64,000 nucleotides of DNA from Pollutimonas thiosulfatoxidans (GCF_004022565.1 NZ_CP022987.1:1488001-1552000), one strand, 5' to 3'; shown: positions 51,394 through 60,770, counted from the stretch's first letter. Numbers and translations are program-made. Notes: generated by a model not told the origin, from the sequence alone.

Positions 51394-51756
51394 TTGAATA
51401 CAGCAAACAATCAGTCCTGGGGCTTTCTGCACCCGGAATGCCATGGTCAGAATGCCTTGACGTTCTTTAGCTGGGATCTCGCAAAGACGATAGAGCAGCA
51501 GTTCGAACTGCATGTCGATTCGTCGCTGGCTGTTCAGTTGCATGAAGCGCAAAAAGCCGTAGATCGGCTACTGAACCAATACGTGCAAATTCAGGCCAAC
51601 CCCCCCGCCTTCGAGGGTCAGTCCATCAAACTGAAGCTTGAGCACGACGACGACAGTCCCGAAACGCCAGTGCTGGCATTGCAGACTTCGCCTCATCTCG
51701 AGTCGCTGATACTTGCGTCGCAGGCGCAGCAGCAGGCGTCGCGCAGCATCAACTGA
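51394..51756 (+). CDS. Cytoplasmic protein of unknown function (120 residues)
   Basis: A soluble, glutamine-rich protein with a helical middle (LHEAQKAVDRLLNQYVQIQ) and no signal or membrane segment. The only start candidates are non-ATG; TTG at 51394 is used, with weak GAAGA upstream. I do not recognise the family. It ends 25 bases before the nrdJ stop, convergent with it. Confidence 0.55.
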   Translation: MNTANNQSWGFLHPECHGQNALTFFSWDLAKTIEQQFELHVDSSLAVQLHEAQKAVDRLLNQYVQIQANPPAFEGQSIKLKLEHDDDSPETPVLALQTSPHLESLILASQAQQQASRSIN

Positions 51757-51781
51757 TACGGCGATCGCCCTGGCGGTTTAC

Positions 51782-54637
51782 TTAGCCGCAGGCGCCCAGC
51801 GCCCCGCACACGGTGCAGAACTCGCAGCCGTCCTTCTTGATGACGGCAAGGTTGCCGCATTCGGCGCAACGGCTGCCCGCCATGGTCGGGCTTGTTGTTG
51901 CCTTGTGCGCCGGCTCGCCAGCCACCACGCCCATCGCGTTGATGGGCATGCCCTCTTCGGTCAGTATGCCCAGCATGGCATAGCGGTGTATGACCAGTTG
52001 TGCAACATAGGCCACCGTAGATGGATAATTGGCTTGCCTGTCGTTGCCGGGCACCTGGGCCAGGAAATCGCCGCGCGGTTCTGCGTAGTTCAGCAGCTTG
52101 CGCAGCTTCATGCCTATCCATGCGGGATCAATAACCCGCATGTCCAGGCTAAGCAACTTACATAGGCCGTCCAATGCGCGCGGGTGTGCACCTGTCAGCC
52201 ACATGCTGTACGGACGTCTGCTGCCGTCGGGCATCTGCAGCTCTTTCAGCATCAGCACAAAATCGTCTGCGGTCGCCGGATTGCGTACATCGGCGACCCA
52301 GGCCAGAGTGCCGTCTGTGCCGGTGCGCGGCTCGCGAGGCGCGAACAGCGCGTTCAAGACGGGCGACGGATCGTCATCCGTGGGTGTTAGCGCATGAAGA
52401 TCGTTGTAGCGCCACTCGACCAGCCTAGCCAACGCGGCAGTCGCACTGGGCACCGTGGTCAGCTTACCTGTTGGCGGCATAGGCATCTGGAAGCTGTCGC
52501 CATAAGCATGGGCCAGCACTGACAGCTTTTTGCGCAGCCAGCCCTTATCGTTGGCGCGCATGTCGGTCGACAAGGTCTTGGCAATGGCGTCCAGCCCACG
52601 GGGCGGCTGGCCACCCAATACCCAAACCTCGAATGGCACCTTGTCATGGTCGGCGACCGCGATGGCGAATTCGCCTTGCGGCGTGACGATGGTTTCGCTG
52701 ACCCAGCCTGATGCGCCGGCTGGTAAGTCGGGGCGCGATGGCCAGCGCAAGGACGCCAGAGGCGGGCTCATGGCGACCTCGGTCAGCACCAGGCGCTTAT
52801 CTTGTTCGGAAAGGGTAATAGGCTGCGGCGTGCCGGCCTGGTCTGCTGCAGCCGTGGGTACGGACAGGACGGCCCCCAGTATGGTATTGGGCCGGTATGT
52901 GGTGATGCCCTTCAAGCCTTTGTGCCAGGCCTGCATGTATAAGTCTTTGAAGTTGTCGTAGGGATAATCGACGGGCACATTGACCGTCTTGGAGATAGCA
53001 GCGTCGACATAGGGTGCGACCGCAGCAACCATCAGCATGTGGTCAATGGCCGAGATTTCCAGTGCCGACACAAATGCATCGGGCAAGGCGTCGGTGTCGC
53101 CACCCAGGGCGCGGAAGACCCGGTAAGCGTGATCCTCAACAGTGTAATTCTTGCGACTGCCATCGGCCATGCGCTTGCTGCGTTGGTAGGTCCAGGAAAA
53201 TGCCGGCTCGATGCCATTGGAGGCGTTGTCGGCGAAGGCCAACGATATCGTCCCCGTAGGAGCAATCGAAATCAGGTGGGAGTTGCGCAAGCCATGCTGG
53301 CGTATCTGGGCCTTGATGGCCTCAGGCAACCGTGAAGCGAAACCGGCCTGAAGATACTTCTCGGCGTCAAACAGGGGGAAGGCGCCCCGTTCCTGGGCCA
53401 GCTCGATCGATGTCTGGTAAGCGGCATCCCGTAGTTGCTCTGCAAGTTCGGCAGCCAATGCGCGGCCCTGCTCAGAGTCGTAACGTATGCCGAGCATGAT
53501 CAGGGCGTCGCCCAGCCCGGTGAAACCCAGCCCCAGACGTCGCTTGGCGTCGGCTTCGAGCTGTTGTTCTTCCAGTGGCCATTTGGTGACGATAAGCACG
53601 TTGTCCAACATGCGCACGGCAAGCCGGGCCACCTTTTTCATGGTGTCAAAGTCGAAACGGGCGCTCTTGGTAAACGGATCGACCACATAAGAAGTCAGAT
53701 TAAGGCTGCCCAGGCAGCAGCAGCCATGATCGGGCAGCGGTTGCTCGCCGCAGGGGTTCGTAGCCTCGATGATTTCGCAATACGACAGGTTGTTGTCGGC
53801 GTTGATGCGATCCATGAAAAGCACGCCCGGCTCTGCTGCCGCGTAGGTACTTTGCATGATGGCGTCCCAGACGTCTCGGGCCCGGACCGATCGATAAACC
53901 CACAAGCCGTCGTCCCGCAGGTAGGCTCCTTCGTCCTTCAGCTTGGCATTCGGTTCAGCGGCATGAGCGAGCTCAAAGTCGGCATCGGCTTCCACCGCCT
54001 TCATGAAAGCATCAGTCACGCCGACCGAGACATTGAAGTTATTCAGTTCGCCGGCTTGCCGCTTGGCCCCGATAAATGCCATGACGTCCGGATGCGTGAC
54101 GTCAAGTACGGCCATCTGTGCACCGCGGCGCGCACCCGCTGATTCGACCGTCTCGCACGAGCGGTCGAAAACGCGCATGTAAGACAGTGGACCCGAAGCG
54201 CTGCTGCCTGTGCCTTTTACCAAGGCGCCCTGCGGCCGTATCGCCGAAAAGTTATAGCCCACGCCACCGCCGCGCCGCATGGTTTCAGCTGCCTGCGCCA
54301 GTGCCTTATAGATGCCCGGCTTGCCTTGCACCGTTTCGGTGATGGAGTCGCCCACGGGCTGTACGAAGCAGTTGATGAGGGTGCTGTCCAACCGGGTGCC
54401 GGCGGCGCTGTTGATTCGGCCGGCCGGCACAAAGCCATGCTGCATGGCCCATAGGTATTCGCTGGTGTACTTCTTGCGATGCTCGGGTGCCTCGGCCCGG
54501 GCCAGCGCCGTCGCTACGCGTGTACGCACTTGATCTATGCTGGTTTCGCCGTCCTTGGCGTATTTTTCCAGCAGGACTTCGGTGGAAATGGTTTGCGATT
54601 GTGCAAGTGTAATGGCGGGGTTTTCCAGCTGTTTCAT
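51782..54637 (-). CDS. nrdJ: Adenosylcobalamin-dependent ribonucleotide reductase (class II, NrdJ)
   Basis: NrdJ makes deoxyribonucleotides using B12 and no oxygen. The 951-residue protein has the class II layout: the active-site loop NPCGEQPLPDHGCCCLGSLNL, RINSAAGTR, and a C-terminal cysteine cluster CAECGNLAV... CEFCTVCG acting as a thiol relay or zinc ribbon. An extra region between about residues 640 and 860 repeats a module (VTPQGEFAIAVADHDKVPFEVWVLGGQPPRGLDAIAK and a second copy near 810-840), found in this long NrdJ type. No cobalamin riboswitch fits the short 5' gap. Confidence 0.95.
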   Translation of the reverse strand: MKQLENPAITLAQSQTISTEVLLEKYAKDGETSIDQVRTRVATALARAEAPEHRKKYTSEYLWAMQHGFVPAGRINSAAGTRLDSTLINCFVQPVGDSITETVQGKPGIYKALAQAAETMRRGGGVGYNFSAIRPQGALVKGTGSSASGPLSYMRVFDRSCETVESAGARRGAQMAVLDVTHPDVMAFIGAKRQAGELNNFNVSVGVTDAFMKAVEADADFELAHAAEPNAKLKDEGAYLRDDGLWVYRSVRARDVWDAIMQSTYAAAEPGVLFMDRINADNNLSYCEIIEATNPCGEQPLPDHGCCCLGSLNLTSYVVDPFTKSARFDFDTMKKVARLAVRMLDNVLIVTKWPLEEQQLEADAKRRLGLGFTGLGDALIMLGIRYDSEQGRALAAELAEQLRDAAYQTSIELAQERGAFPLFDAEKYLQAGFASRLPEAIKAQIRQHGLRNSHLISIAPTGTISLAFADNASNGIEPAFSWTYQRSKRMADGSRKNYTVEDHAYRVFRALGGDTDALPDAFVSALEISAIDHMLMVAAVAPYVDAAISKTVNVPVDYPYDNFKDLYMQAWHKGLKGITTYRPNTILGAVLSVPTAAADQAGTPQPITLSEQDKRLVLTEVAMSPPLASLRWPSRPDLPAGASGWVSETIVTPQGEFAIAVADHDKVPFEVWVLGGQPPRGLDAIAKTLSTDMRANDKGWLRKKLSVLAHAYGDSFQMPMPPTGKLTTVPSATAALARLVEWRYNDLHALTPTDDDPSPVLNALFAPREPRTGTDGTLAWVADVRNPATADDFVLMLKELQMPDGSRRPYSMWLTGAHPRALDGLCKLLSLDMRVIDPAWIGMKLRKLLNYAEPRGDFLAQVPGNDRQANYPSTVAYVAQLVIHRYAMLGILTEEGMPINAMGVVAGEPAHKATTSPTMAGSRCAECGNLAVIKKDGCEFCTVCGALGACG

Positions 54638-54728
54638 GATGGCTTCCTAGCCGCCCGCGGCACGGAAAATCGCGTAGCCGAATCAGCGGCCCTGATCCAT
54701 TTAACGATAGCACAAGGAAGCGACAAGA

Positions 54729-55298
54729 TCAGGCAGTCAGCCCCAGATGATCCACCAGTATCATCGTACCAATCCCGATCAGTATCGCGCCGCCGACTAC
54801 CTCCGCCCGGCGTCCTGCCAAGCTGCCGAGCAGCCTTCCCAGCATGACACCCACCACCACCATCAACAGCGTGGTGCAGCCTATCGCCACCGAGGTGGAA
54901 ACAATATTGACATCGATGAAAGCCAGGCCAACGCCCACCGCCATGGCGTCTATGCTGGTTGCAAAACCGGTAGCCGCCAGCAGCCAGAACGAATGCTTGA
55001 TGCGCTTGTCCTGGGATACCGCTTGCGGCTTGCAACCGTTGCGGATCATCACCAGACCCAGCCCGCCCAATAGCGCGAATGCGATCCAGTGGTCCCAAGC
55101 CGATACAAACGGCGCGGCCACCAAGCCCAGGGCCCACCCGATCACCGGCGTGATCCCTTCGATCACGCCAAAAATCAAGCCAGTGCGCAGCGCCTCGGCA
55201 AACCGGGGCTTATGGAGTGCCGCGCCTTTTCCGATGGCGGCGGCGAACGCATCCGCCGACATGGCGAGCGCAAGCAGCGCCGTCGTTGCGAAGTTCAC
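54729..55298 (-). CDS. mntP: MntP, manganese efflux pump
   Basis: MntP exports Mn(II) and protects against manganese excess. The 189-residue, six-helix protein has the family segments LALAMSADAFAAAIGKG and GFATSIDAMAVGVGLAF, whose aspartates form the metal path. It follows the pmp3-like gene by three bases, forming a small operon. No yybP-ykoY manganese riboswitch is visible upstream. Confidence 0.95.
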   Translation of the reverse strand: MNFATTALLALAMSADAFAAAIGKGAALHKPRFAEALRTGLIFGVIEGITPVIGWALGLVAAPFVSAWDHWIAFALLGGLGLVMIRNGCKPQAVSQDKRIKHSFWLLAATGFATSIDAMAVGVGLAFIDVNIVSTSVAIGCTTLLMVVVGVMLGRLLGSLAGRRAEVVGGAILIGIGTMILVDHLGLTA

Positions 55299-55301
55299 GA
55301 C

Positions 55302-55496
55302 TTAGCGACGGCCACTTAGGGCTTTGGCGATTTTCTGATCTGTCTTGTATTGGCTCAGGGCGTAGACTGCCCAGATGGTGGCGGGTATCCAACCTATAAG
55401 CGTGAGCTGCAGAATCAGACAGATGATTCCAGCAATCGGACGGCCTATCGTGAAGAAAGTAAGCCAGGGAAGCAGCAGTGCTATGAGTAGGCGCAT
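55302..55496 (-). CDS. YqaE/Pmp3 family membrane protein
   Basis: This 64-residue protein has two transmembrane helices with LPWLTFFTIGRPIAGIICLILQLTLIGWIPATIWAVYALSQY, matching the Pmp3/YqaE family that is stress-induced and affects membrane potential and cation tolerance. ATG 55496 is chosen; the longer frame is unsupported. Co-transcribed with mntP. Confidence 0.85.
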   Translation of the reverse strand: MRLLIALLLPWLTFFTIGRPIAGIICLILQLTLIGWIPATIWAVYALSQYKTDQKIAKALSGRR

Positions 55497-55644
55497 GATC
55501 CTGAAGTTGCTGTTAAAAAGAGGGCTAAGTTTACCTGATGACCGCGCCTGGGGTCGCGCCGTTGGCAGACGTGAGACCCTGAAATTGGCGTAGCCCGGCC
55601 ATAGGCGTAAAATTTGTGAAGAATAAACCAACAAGGACCCGAAA

Positions 55645-56307
55645 TTGTTTCCAGCAAGACTGACTGATGGCTATCAATGTTTTCTCAATGGACGCTTGGC
55701 CCGCGAGAGACAACGTTACGAAGAACTCGAAAAATCCGGACAACATCCAGAGATCATGGTCATAGGCTGTGGAGACTCGCGCGTGGCACCGGAAACCATC
55801 TTCGACGCCAACCCCGGTGAGATATTCGTTGTCCGCAACATCGCCAACCTTGTGCCGCCCTGCGAACCCGATACCGAAAGGTCATTTCACGGTACCAGCG
55901 CTGCGATCGAGTTCGGCGTCAACGCATTAAAAGTCAAACACATCGTGGTGCTGGGTCACGCAAGCTGCGGCGGCGTATCGGCCTTCGCCAACCAGGCCGC
56001 TCCCCTTAGCAAAAGAGACTTTATCGGCAAGTGGATGTCGCAGATTGCCCCCGTCGCCGAGCGGCTGGGACCGCCGGACGGTGATCGGCAAAGCTGGATA
56101 CAGCGGCTGGAATGGGCGGTGGTCGAATACAGCCTCGAAAATCTGATGACCTTCCCTGCCGTTATCGAAGCGGTCGAAGAAGGCTCGCTGCAGTTGCATG
56201 GCGCGTATTTCGGCGTTGGCACGGGCGTGCTCTTCATACGAGACCCTTCCACCGGCAAGTTTGCGCCGTACTGCGAACCGGATCTCACCGAAGCGACTAC
56301 AATATAG
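55645..56307 (+). CDS. Beta-class carbonic anhydrase
   Basis: The 220-residue enzyme interconverts CO2 and bicarbonate. Zinc ligands are C42, H105 and C108 (CGDSRV and HASCGG), with the D44/R46 dyad. The start is a TTG at 55645 with AAGGA seven bases upstream; no ATG fits. It is followed by yheS after 31 bases, possibly in one transcript. Confidence 0.94.
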   Translation: MFPARLTDGYQCFLNGRLARERQRYEELEKSGQHPEIMVIGCGDSRVAPETIFDANPGEIFVVRNIANLVPPCEPDTERSFHGTSAAIEFGVNALKVKHIVVLGHASCGGVSAFANQAAPLSKRDFIGKWMSQIAPVAERLGPPDGDRQSWIQRLEWAVVEYSLENLMTFPAVIEAVEEGSLQLHGAYFGVGTGVLFIRDPSTGKFAPYCEPDLTEATTI

Positions 56308-56338
56308 GCCCCCTCCTGTGTAGTTGCTTGATTCCCCA

Positions 56339-58015
56339 ATGATTATCCTCAAGAACGTGACCTTGCGTCGCGGCAGCAAAGTATTGCTGGACAAAACGTC
56401 TGTCACGCTCAACCCCGGTGAAAAAGTAGGCTTGGTCGGTCGCAACGGCGCCGGCAAATCCTCACTTTTTGCAGTGCTCAACGGCACCTTGCATGAAGAC
56501 GGCGGCGAGTTTTCCATTCCCGCCCAGTGGCGCATGTCTCAAGTAGCCCAAGACATGCCTGAAACATCGCAAAGCGCCACCGACTTCGTTGTCGAAGGCG
56601 ACACCTCCTTGCTGGCTGCGCAGACCGAAGTTACGGCCGCCGAAGACAGCGAGGACGGCATGCGCATGGCCCATGCCTACATGGCTCTGCATGACGCAGG
56701 CGCCCACGACGCACCGGCGCGCGCACAAGCGCTTATCCTGGGTTTGGGATTCAGCGTGGCTGAGCTGGATCAGCCCGTCAACAGCTTCTCGGGTGGGTGG
56801 CGCATGCGTCTTCAGTTGGCACGCGCCCTGATGTGCCCATCAGATCTGCTTCTGCTCGATGAGCCCACCAACCACCTGGATCTTGATGCCTTGGTATGGC
56901 TGGAGGCTTGGTTGAAGCATTATGCCGGCACCATAGTCGTGATCAGCCATGATCGGGAATTCCTGGATGCGGTCACCGACGTCACCTTGCATATCGATCA
57001 AGGCAAGCTCGTGCGCTACGGCGGCAATTACAGCAAGTTCGAAGACATGCGCAGCGAGCAAATGCTGCTGCAGCAGGCGGCGCATGCCAAACAGCAAGAG
57101 AAAGCCGCCCACCTTCAAAAGTTCATTGATCGCTTCAAGGCCAAGGCCAGCAAGGCCAAGCAAGCGCAAAGCCGGGTCAAGGCATTGGAGCGCATGGAGA
57201 AGATCGCGCCTATGCTGGCCGATGCCGAATTCCAATTCCAGTTCAAAGAGCCAGCCAGCCTGCCTAATCCAATGCTGTCCATGTCAGGTGCCAGCTTCGG
57301 CTATCCCGCAGCGCCGGACGCACCCGCCGGAACCCCGCCATCGGTCATCGTGCAAAATATCAATCGTTCGGTATTGGCCGGCCAGCGTATCGGCATACTG
57401 GGCGCCAATGGGCAAGGGAAATCCACGCTGGTGAAAACCATAGCCGGTGCACTACAAGCGACGGCGGGCGAAATCATCACCGGCAAGGGACTGAACATCG
57501 GCTACTTCTCGCAACAGGAGCTGGACGTCGTTCGGCCGGAAGAAACACCCCTGGAACACATGATCAGGCTGGTACGCGACACACCCGCGGCCACCCGTCC
57601 CAGCGCAATGGACTGCCGCGAGCAAGGCTTGCGCAACTTCCTGGGTACCTTCAATTTCAACGGCGACATGGTCAAGCAGAAAGTGGGCAGCATGAGTGGC
57701 GGCGAGAAAGCACGCCTGGTGTTGTGCATGATTGTGTGGCAGCGGCCCAATCTATTGTTGCTGGATGAGCCCACCAACCACCTGGATTTGGCCACGCGCG
57801 AGGCGCTGAGCGTAGCCTTGAACGAGTTCGAAGGGTCCGTGATGCTGGTAAGCCATGATCGCGCACTGCTGCGCTCGGTATGCGATGAGTTCTGGCTGGT
57901 ATCACGCGGCGGCATGTCCGACTTCGACGGGGATCTGGACGATTATCAGGTTTACTTGCTGGACGAAGCGAAGCGACAGCGGGAAACTGCAGCGTCGGCT
58001 CGCAAGGCGGCCTGA
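56339..58015 (+). CDS. yheS: ABC-F ATPase, YheS type
   Basis: This 558-residue cytosolic ABC-F protein has two ATPase domains without membrane parts. Walker A motifs are GRNGAGKS (about 34-41) and GANGQGKST, signatures are FSGGWRMRL and MSGGEKARL, and Walker B runs read LLLDEPTNHLDLDAL and LLLDEPTNHLDLATR. The linker HLQKFIDRFKAKASKAKQAQSR matches YheS. ABC-F factors act on ribosomes stalled by difficult peptides or antibiotics. ATG 56339 is used. Confidence 0.93.
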   Translation: MIILKNVTLRRGSKVLLDKTSVTLNPGEKVGLVGRNGAGKSSLFAVLNGTLHEDGGEFSIPAQWRMSQVAQDMPETSQSATDFVVEGDTSLLAAQTEVTAAEDSEDGMRMAHAYMALHDAGAHDAPARAQALILGLGFSVAELDQPVNSFSGGWRMRLQLARALMCPSDLLLLDEPTNHLDLDALVWLEAWLKHYAGTIVVISHDREFLDAVTDVTLHIDQGKLVRYGGNYSKFEDMRSEQMLLQQAAHAKQQEKAAHLQKFIDRFKAKASKAKQAQSRVKALERMEKIAPMLADAEFQFQFKEPASLPNPMLSMSGASFGYPAAPDAPAGTPPSVIVQNINRSVLAGQRIGILGANGQGKSTLVKTIAGALQATAGEIITGKGLNIGYFSQQELDVVRPEETPLEHMIRLVRDTPAATRPSAMDCREQGLRNFLGTFNFNGDMVKQKVGSMSGGEKARLVLCMIVWQRPNLLLLDEPTNHLDLATREALSVALNEFEGSVMLVSHDRALLRSVCDEFWLVSRGGMSDFDGDLDDYQVYLLDEAKRQRETAASARKAA

Positions 58016-58081
58016 TTCATTTCCCAGTCGCGCACTTGGTCCCGGGCCCACCCGGGCGGGGCCGAGCCGACCTGCTAGCCT

Positions 58082-58339
58082 TTAATTAGCGCTGCGACGC
58101 AGCTTGGCGGCCGCAGCCCGGTTCAGACGCCTGGCCTCTTCCTCGGCATAGGCCTCTTCCCCTGGCTCGTACCTGCCTTCGTACATGCAGCTGCTACGGT
58201 TCCATGTGCACGGGTTAAACAAGCCCGGACTACGGCTTGATGCGCTGGGGCCAGCCTCGGGGCTCCCCGTAGAGCAGCCGGATATGACCGCGGCGAGAAA
58301 CAATACTGCGCCACATCGGCTCAATGTCTGGATGAACAT
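58082..58339 (-). CDS. Small lipoprotein, unknown function
   Basis: The 85-residue precursor starts at ATG 58339 and has a lipobox AAVISGC (Cys22), then a proline/serine-rich linker and a short domain with two cysteines (CTWNRSSC) and a charged helix (EAYAEEEARRLNRAAAAKLRR). It would be anchored to a membrane. No family is recognised; it lies between yheS and a VOC protein. Confidence 0.6.
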   Translation of the reverse strand: MFIQTLSRCGAVLFLAAVISGCSTGSPEAGPSASSRSPGLFNPCTWNRSSCMYEGRYEPGEEAYAEEEARRLNRAAAAKLRRSAN

Positions 58340-58510
58340 GCTTGCTGGCCCCACGGTGATGCTATTGCTGGTTTTATAGCACCACTTGAAGGTCACTGTT
58401 GGTAGCAAGCAATCACATTTGCTCGCCTGGCAGTTTGCGGGCTTGCGTTTACCCAAGCGAAAAACTGTTGATTATATTTAGCCAGATAAAATAGCGAAAC
58501 CATCAACTGC

Positions 58511-58906
58511 ATGAGTTCGCCCATGATCCACCACTTAGACCACTTGGTGCTTACAACAACAGACGAGAAGGCATGCATCGACTTTTATGTCGGCCTCCTG
58601 GGTATGACTTTGGTAAGTTTTGGCGAGGGGCGAAAAGCGTTGAGCTTCGGACAGCAAAAAATAAACCTCCATGTCAAAGGTTCAGAATTCGAGCCCAAGG
58701 CGCATCTGCCGGTGCCCGGCGCACTGGACTTATGCTTTATTGCAGATCGGCCATTGGACGATGTGATCTCCACGCTGCAGACGAAAGGCGCCAATATCAT
58801 TGAAGGTCCGGTATACCGGACGGGGGCCATGGGATCCATACGCTCGATCTACTTGCGGGATCCCGACCTGAACCTGATCGAGATATCCGAGCAAAGCGTT
58901 GGCTGA
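58511..58906 (+). CDS. VOC (glyoxalase/bleomycin resistance fold) family protein
   Basis: The 131-residue protein has the VOC pattern: HHLDHLVLTTTDEKACIDFYVGLLGM at the start, KINLHVKG, and YLRDPDLNLIEISE at the end, with H and E residues positioned as metal ligands. Such proteins bind a divalent metal and act as isomerases, dioxygenases or antibiotic-binding proteins. The substrate is unknown. Confidence 0.9.
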   Translation: MSSPMIHHLDHLVLTTTDEKACIDFYVGLLGMTLVSFGEGRKALSFGQQKINLHVKGSEFEPKAHLPVPGALDLCFIADRPLDDVISTLQTKGANIIEGPVYRTGAMGSIRSIYLRDPDLNLIEISEQSVG

Positions 58907-59149
58907 TTATCGAGGCCGCATCCGCTTTCCCCGCCAGAATACGAACAGCCCGAAAACGAACACTACCCAATAGAACAAGCCTACGCTGGAAGTCATCATC
59001 TCAAAGAAGGCGATCACGCCGCCCTGCTCGCACCCTCCGGTGCGGGCATCCACTGCACATTGCAATGCCGATCGCCAAAACGCCACCGCGATCGAACCTA
59101 CCGCAATGTTCGCTCCTACGATCATCAGGAGCGCTCCCAGTCTACGCAT
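58907..59149 (-). CDS. Small two-helix membrane protein, unknown function
   Basis: 80 residues starting at ATG 59149 with AAGGAG upstream. Two hydrophobic helices (about 4-24 and 53-72) flank a loop with two cysteines (C29 and C38) that could form a disulfide on the periplasmic side. It converges directly on the VOC gene with no gap. Family not recognised. Confidence 0.6.
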   Translation of the reverse strand: MRRLGALLMIVGANIAVGSIAVAFWRSALQCAVDARTGGCEQGGVIAFFEMMTSSVGLFYWVVFVFGLFVFWRGKRMRPR

Positions 59150-59334
59150 CCCAATCTCCTTAGAAAAAGAAGCCACTGCTGCCGACCAGCCAGTTGCGTG
59201 CCTACGTAGGAACATCCTGGGCATAGCGCTTGCTTGGTACTTCCGTAGACCGCGTGACGGCAGTTCGGCCAGAACTACCCACGCGGTACGCAAGAGAGCC
59301 TTAATGGGCAATCAAACGTTTAGGAGCTTTATCC

Positions 59335-59520
59335 ATGAACAAAGACCAAGTAAAAGGCGTAGCCAAAGAAATCAAGGGCGGCGTCAAGGAAACAGTGGGC
59401 AACGTGGCCAACGATCCCGAAACGGAGCTTGAAGGAAAAGTCGAAAAAAACGTAGGCACAGCACAACGCAAAGTCGGCGACACCAAGGAAGCAATCAAGG
59501 ACGCCACCAAACCTCGCTAA
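59335..59520 (+). CDS. CsbD family stress-response protein
   Basis: 61 residues, hydrophilic, with the CsbD pattern KDQVKGVAKEIKGGVKETVG and a second partial copy toward the C-terminus (KVEKNVGTAQRKVGD). CsbD-like proteins are induced by general stress; molecular function is not known. AGGAG precedes the ATG and a terminator follows. Confidence 0.93.
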   Translation: MNKDQVKGVAKEIKGGVKETVGNVANDPETELEGKVEKNVGTAQRKVGDTKEAIKDATKPR

Positions 59521-59555
59521 GACAGATAGCGTCGTTCGCTAGAACGTTAGCGGCT

Positions 59556-59585
59556 CAGCCCCTCCTTGCGAGGGGCTGTTGTTTA
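59556..59585 (+). terminator. Rho-independent terminator after csbD
   Basis: CAGCCCCTC (59556-59564), loop CTTGC, GAGGGGCTG (59570-59578), then TTGTTTA. Confidence 0.85.
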
Positions 59586-59608
59586 TGGCGATACGTTTAC
59601 TGGCGCAA

Positions 59609-59839
59609 TCAACTCGTTTCAGCGGGTTTGGCAAGCTCTAGCTTTGCGCGCTCGGATGCCTGCCCGTCGCTATGGTAGTACAGCAAATATGCAATCCACA
59701 TCAGCGCCACGACGCCTAGGCCAACCAGGGCCCGCTTGCTGATACCGGCTACCGGGTCAGTTTTATCGGCTGCCGGTCGCGCGGTCACCAGGCAAAAACC
59801 CAGAACACATGCGGACACGACGACTAGCAGGGTGAACAT
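59609..59839 (-). CDS. Small membrane protein, unknown function
   Basis: 76 residues with two hydrophobic helices (about 2-21 and 34-54) and a charged C-terminal tail (SERAKLELAKPAETS). No family recognised. It converges on csbD. Confidence 0.6.
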   Translation of the reverse strand: MFTLLVVVSACVLGFCLVTARPAADKTDPVAGISKRALVGLGVVALMWIAYLLYYHSDGQASERAKLELAKPAETS

Positions 59840-59980
59840 GCGGGCCCCTCCTCGGCAATGTAAGCAAAGGCTACCACATTAGGTATTATTCGGGCTACTG
59901 ACTCAGGGCCCTCCTTCGAGCTGGGCCGGACACAATGAACCGAGTTCACGCCCGACACCGTCTCTACGCCCATTGATGGC

Positions 59981-60640
59981 TCAGATACGCCGCTTGATTC
60001 CATCAAGATCATCGCCGGTCGTCAGGCAGTCGCCCGACGCAAGCCACTCAAGTACGCGCACGCCCGCTTTCCCATTGCGTTCGTTCAGTACATAGCCCGA
60101 GCACACCAGCCGTCCCTGCTCGTCCTCTCTGGCCGATTCCAGGAACGCAATATGTCCCGAAGCCGTAAGATACAGATCAATATCGAAGATGGTGCCTCCC
60201 GCAGCTCTTAGCCTGGCGTTGGTGTCGCTGTGGTCGGGCTTGCGTCGAGACATCGGAAATCGGGAAGGACTGCCGCCTTCAAGGCGGGCAGTGACATCCC
60301 GCATGATAAGCACCAATTGATCGCCCGCCGCTCCGGGGTCGGATAGCCGCAGCGTATCAACTTCCATCCAGATGTAGTCGCCCGTTTTCCTGCGCATCCG
60401 AAGCATGGTGGGCGTACGATGCTCACTGGGCTCCCCGGTTTCCCTATAGGCCTCGGCGGCGGTCGGAAGATCCTGCGGATGGATAAATGAATCAGGCCTT
60501 CTTCCCACCATCTGCTCTGGGTCCCACCCGAGCAAGGCAGTGCACGAGCGCGCAACGTAAGTCATGACATGGTCCGGACCGACCACACAAATCAAATCAT
60601 GAGAATGCTCTGCCAGGAAGTGGAATGGTGGTTCATTCAT
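59981..60640 (-). CDS. Lone PAS-domain protein, unknown partner
   Basis: 219 residues starting at ATG 60640. An N-terminal PAS domain (about 5-115) shows FLAEHSHDLICVVGPD, CTALLGWDPEQMVGRRPDSFIHPQD and a PAC-like MRRKTGDYIWMEVDTLR end. The C-terminal third (about 148-219) has no kinase, GGDEF or DNA-binding motif. It could be a sensory adaptor or a remnant of a larger signalling protein; it is in an operon with no recognised partner. Confidence 0.8.
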   Translation of the reverse strand: MNEPPFHFLAEHSHDLICVVGPDHVMTYVARSCTALLGWDPEQMVGRRPDSFIHPQDLPTAAEAYRETGEPSEHRTPTMLRMRRKTGDYIWMEVDTLRLSDPGAAGDQLVLIMRDVTARLEGGSPSRFPMSRRKPDHSDTNARLRAAGGTIFDIDLYLTASGHIAFLESAREDEQGRLVCSGYVLNERNGKAGVRVLEWLASGDCLTTGDDLDGIKRRI

Positions 60641-60770
60641 GGGCGCCCCGTATATTCCCGATAATCCAGCAAATATACGCACCCTTGTGGCGAAAAATAC
60701 GGCACTAACTGTCAAAGAATGCAAAGAACCATTGAGGATATACCCGTGCTGCGCCAGTCCCGAACCCCTA

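Noticed and set aside
54638..54728. Cobalamin riboswitch before nrdJ
   Set aside because: The gap is only 91 bases and lacks the conserved B12-box core.
55497..55644. yybP-ykoY manganese riboswitch before the pmp3-mntP unit
   Set aside because: I could not find the paired conserved loops in this gap.
58021..58060. Hairpin CCCGGG-CCCA-CCCGGG after yheS
   Set aside because: Strong stem but no T-run, so I do not call it a terminator.
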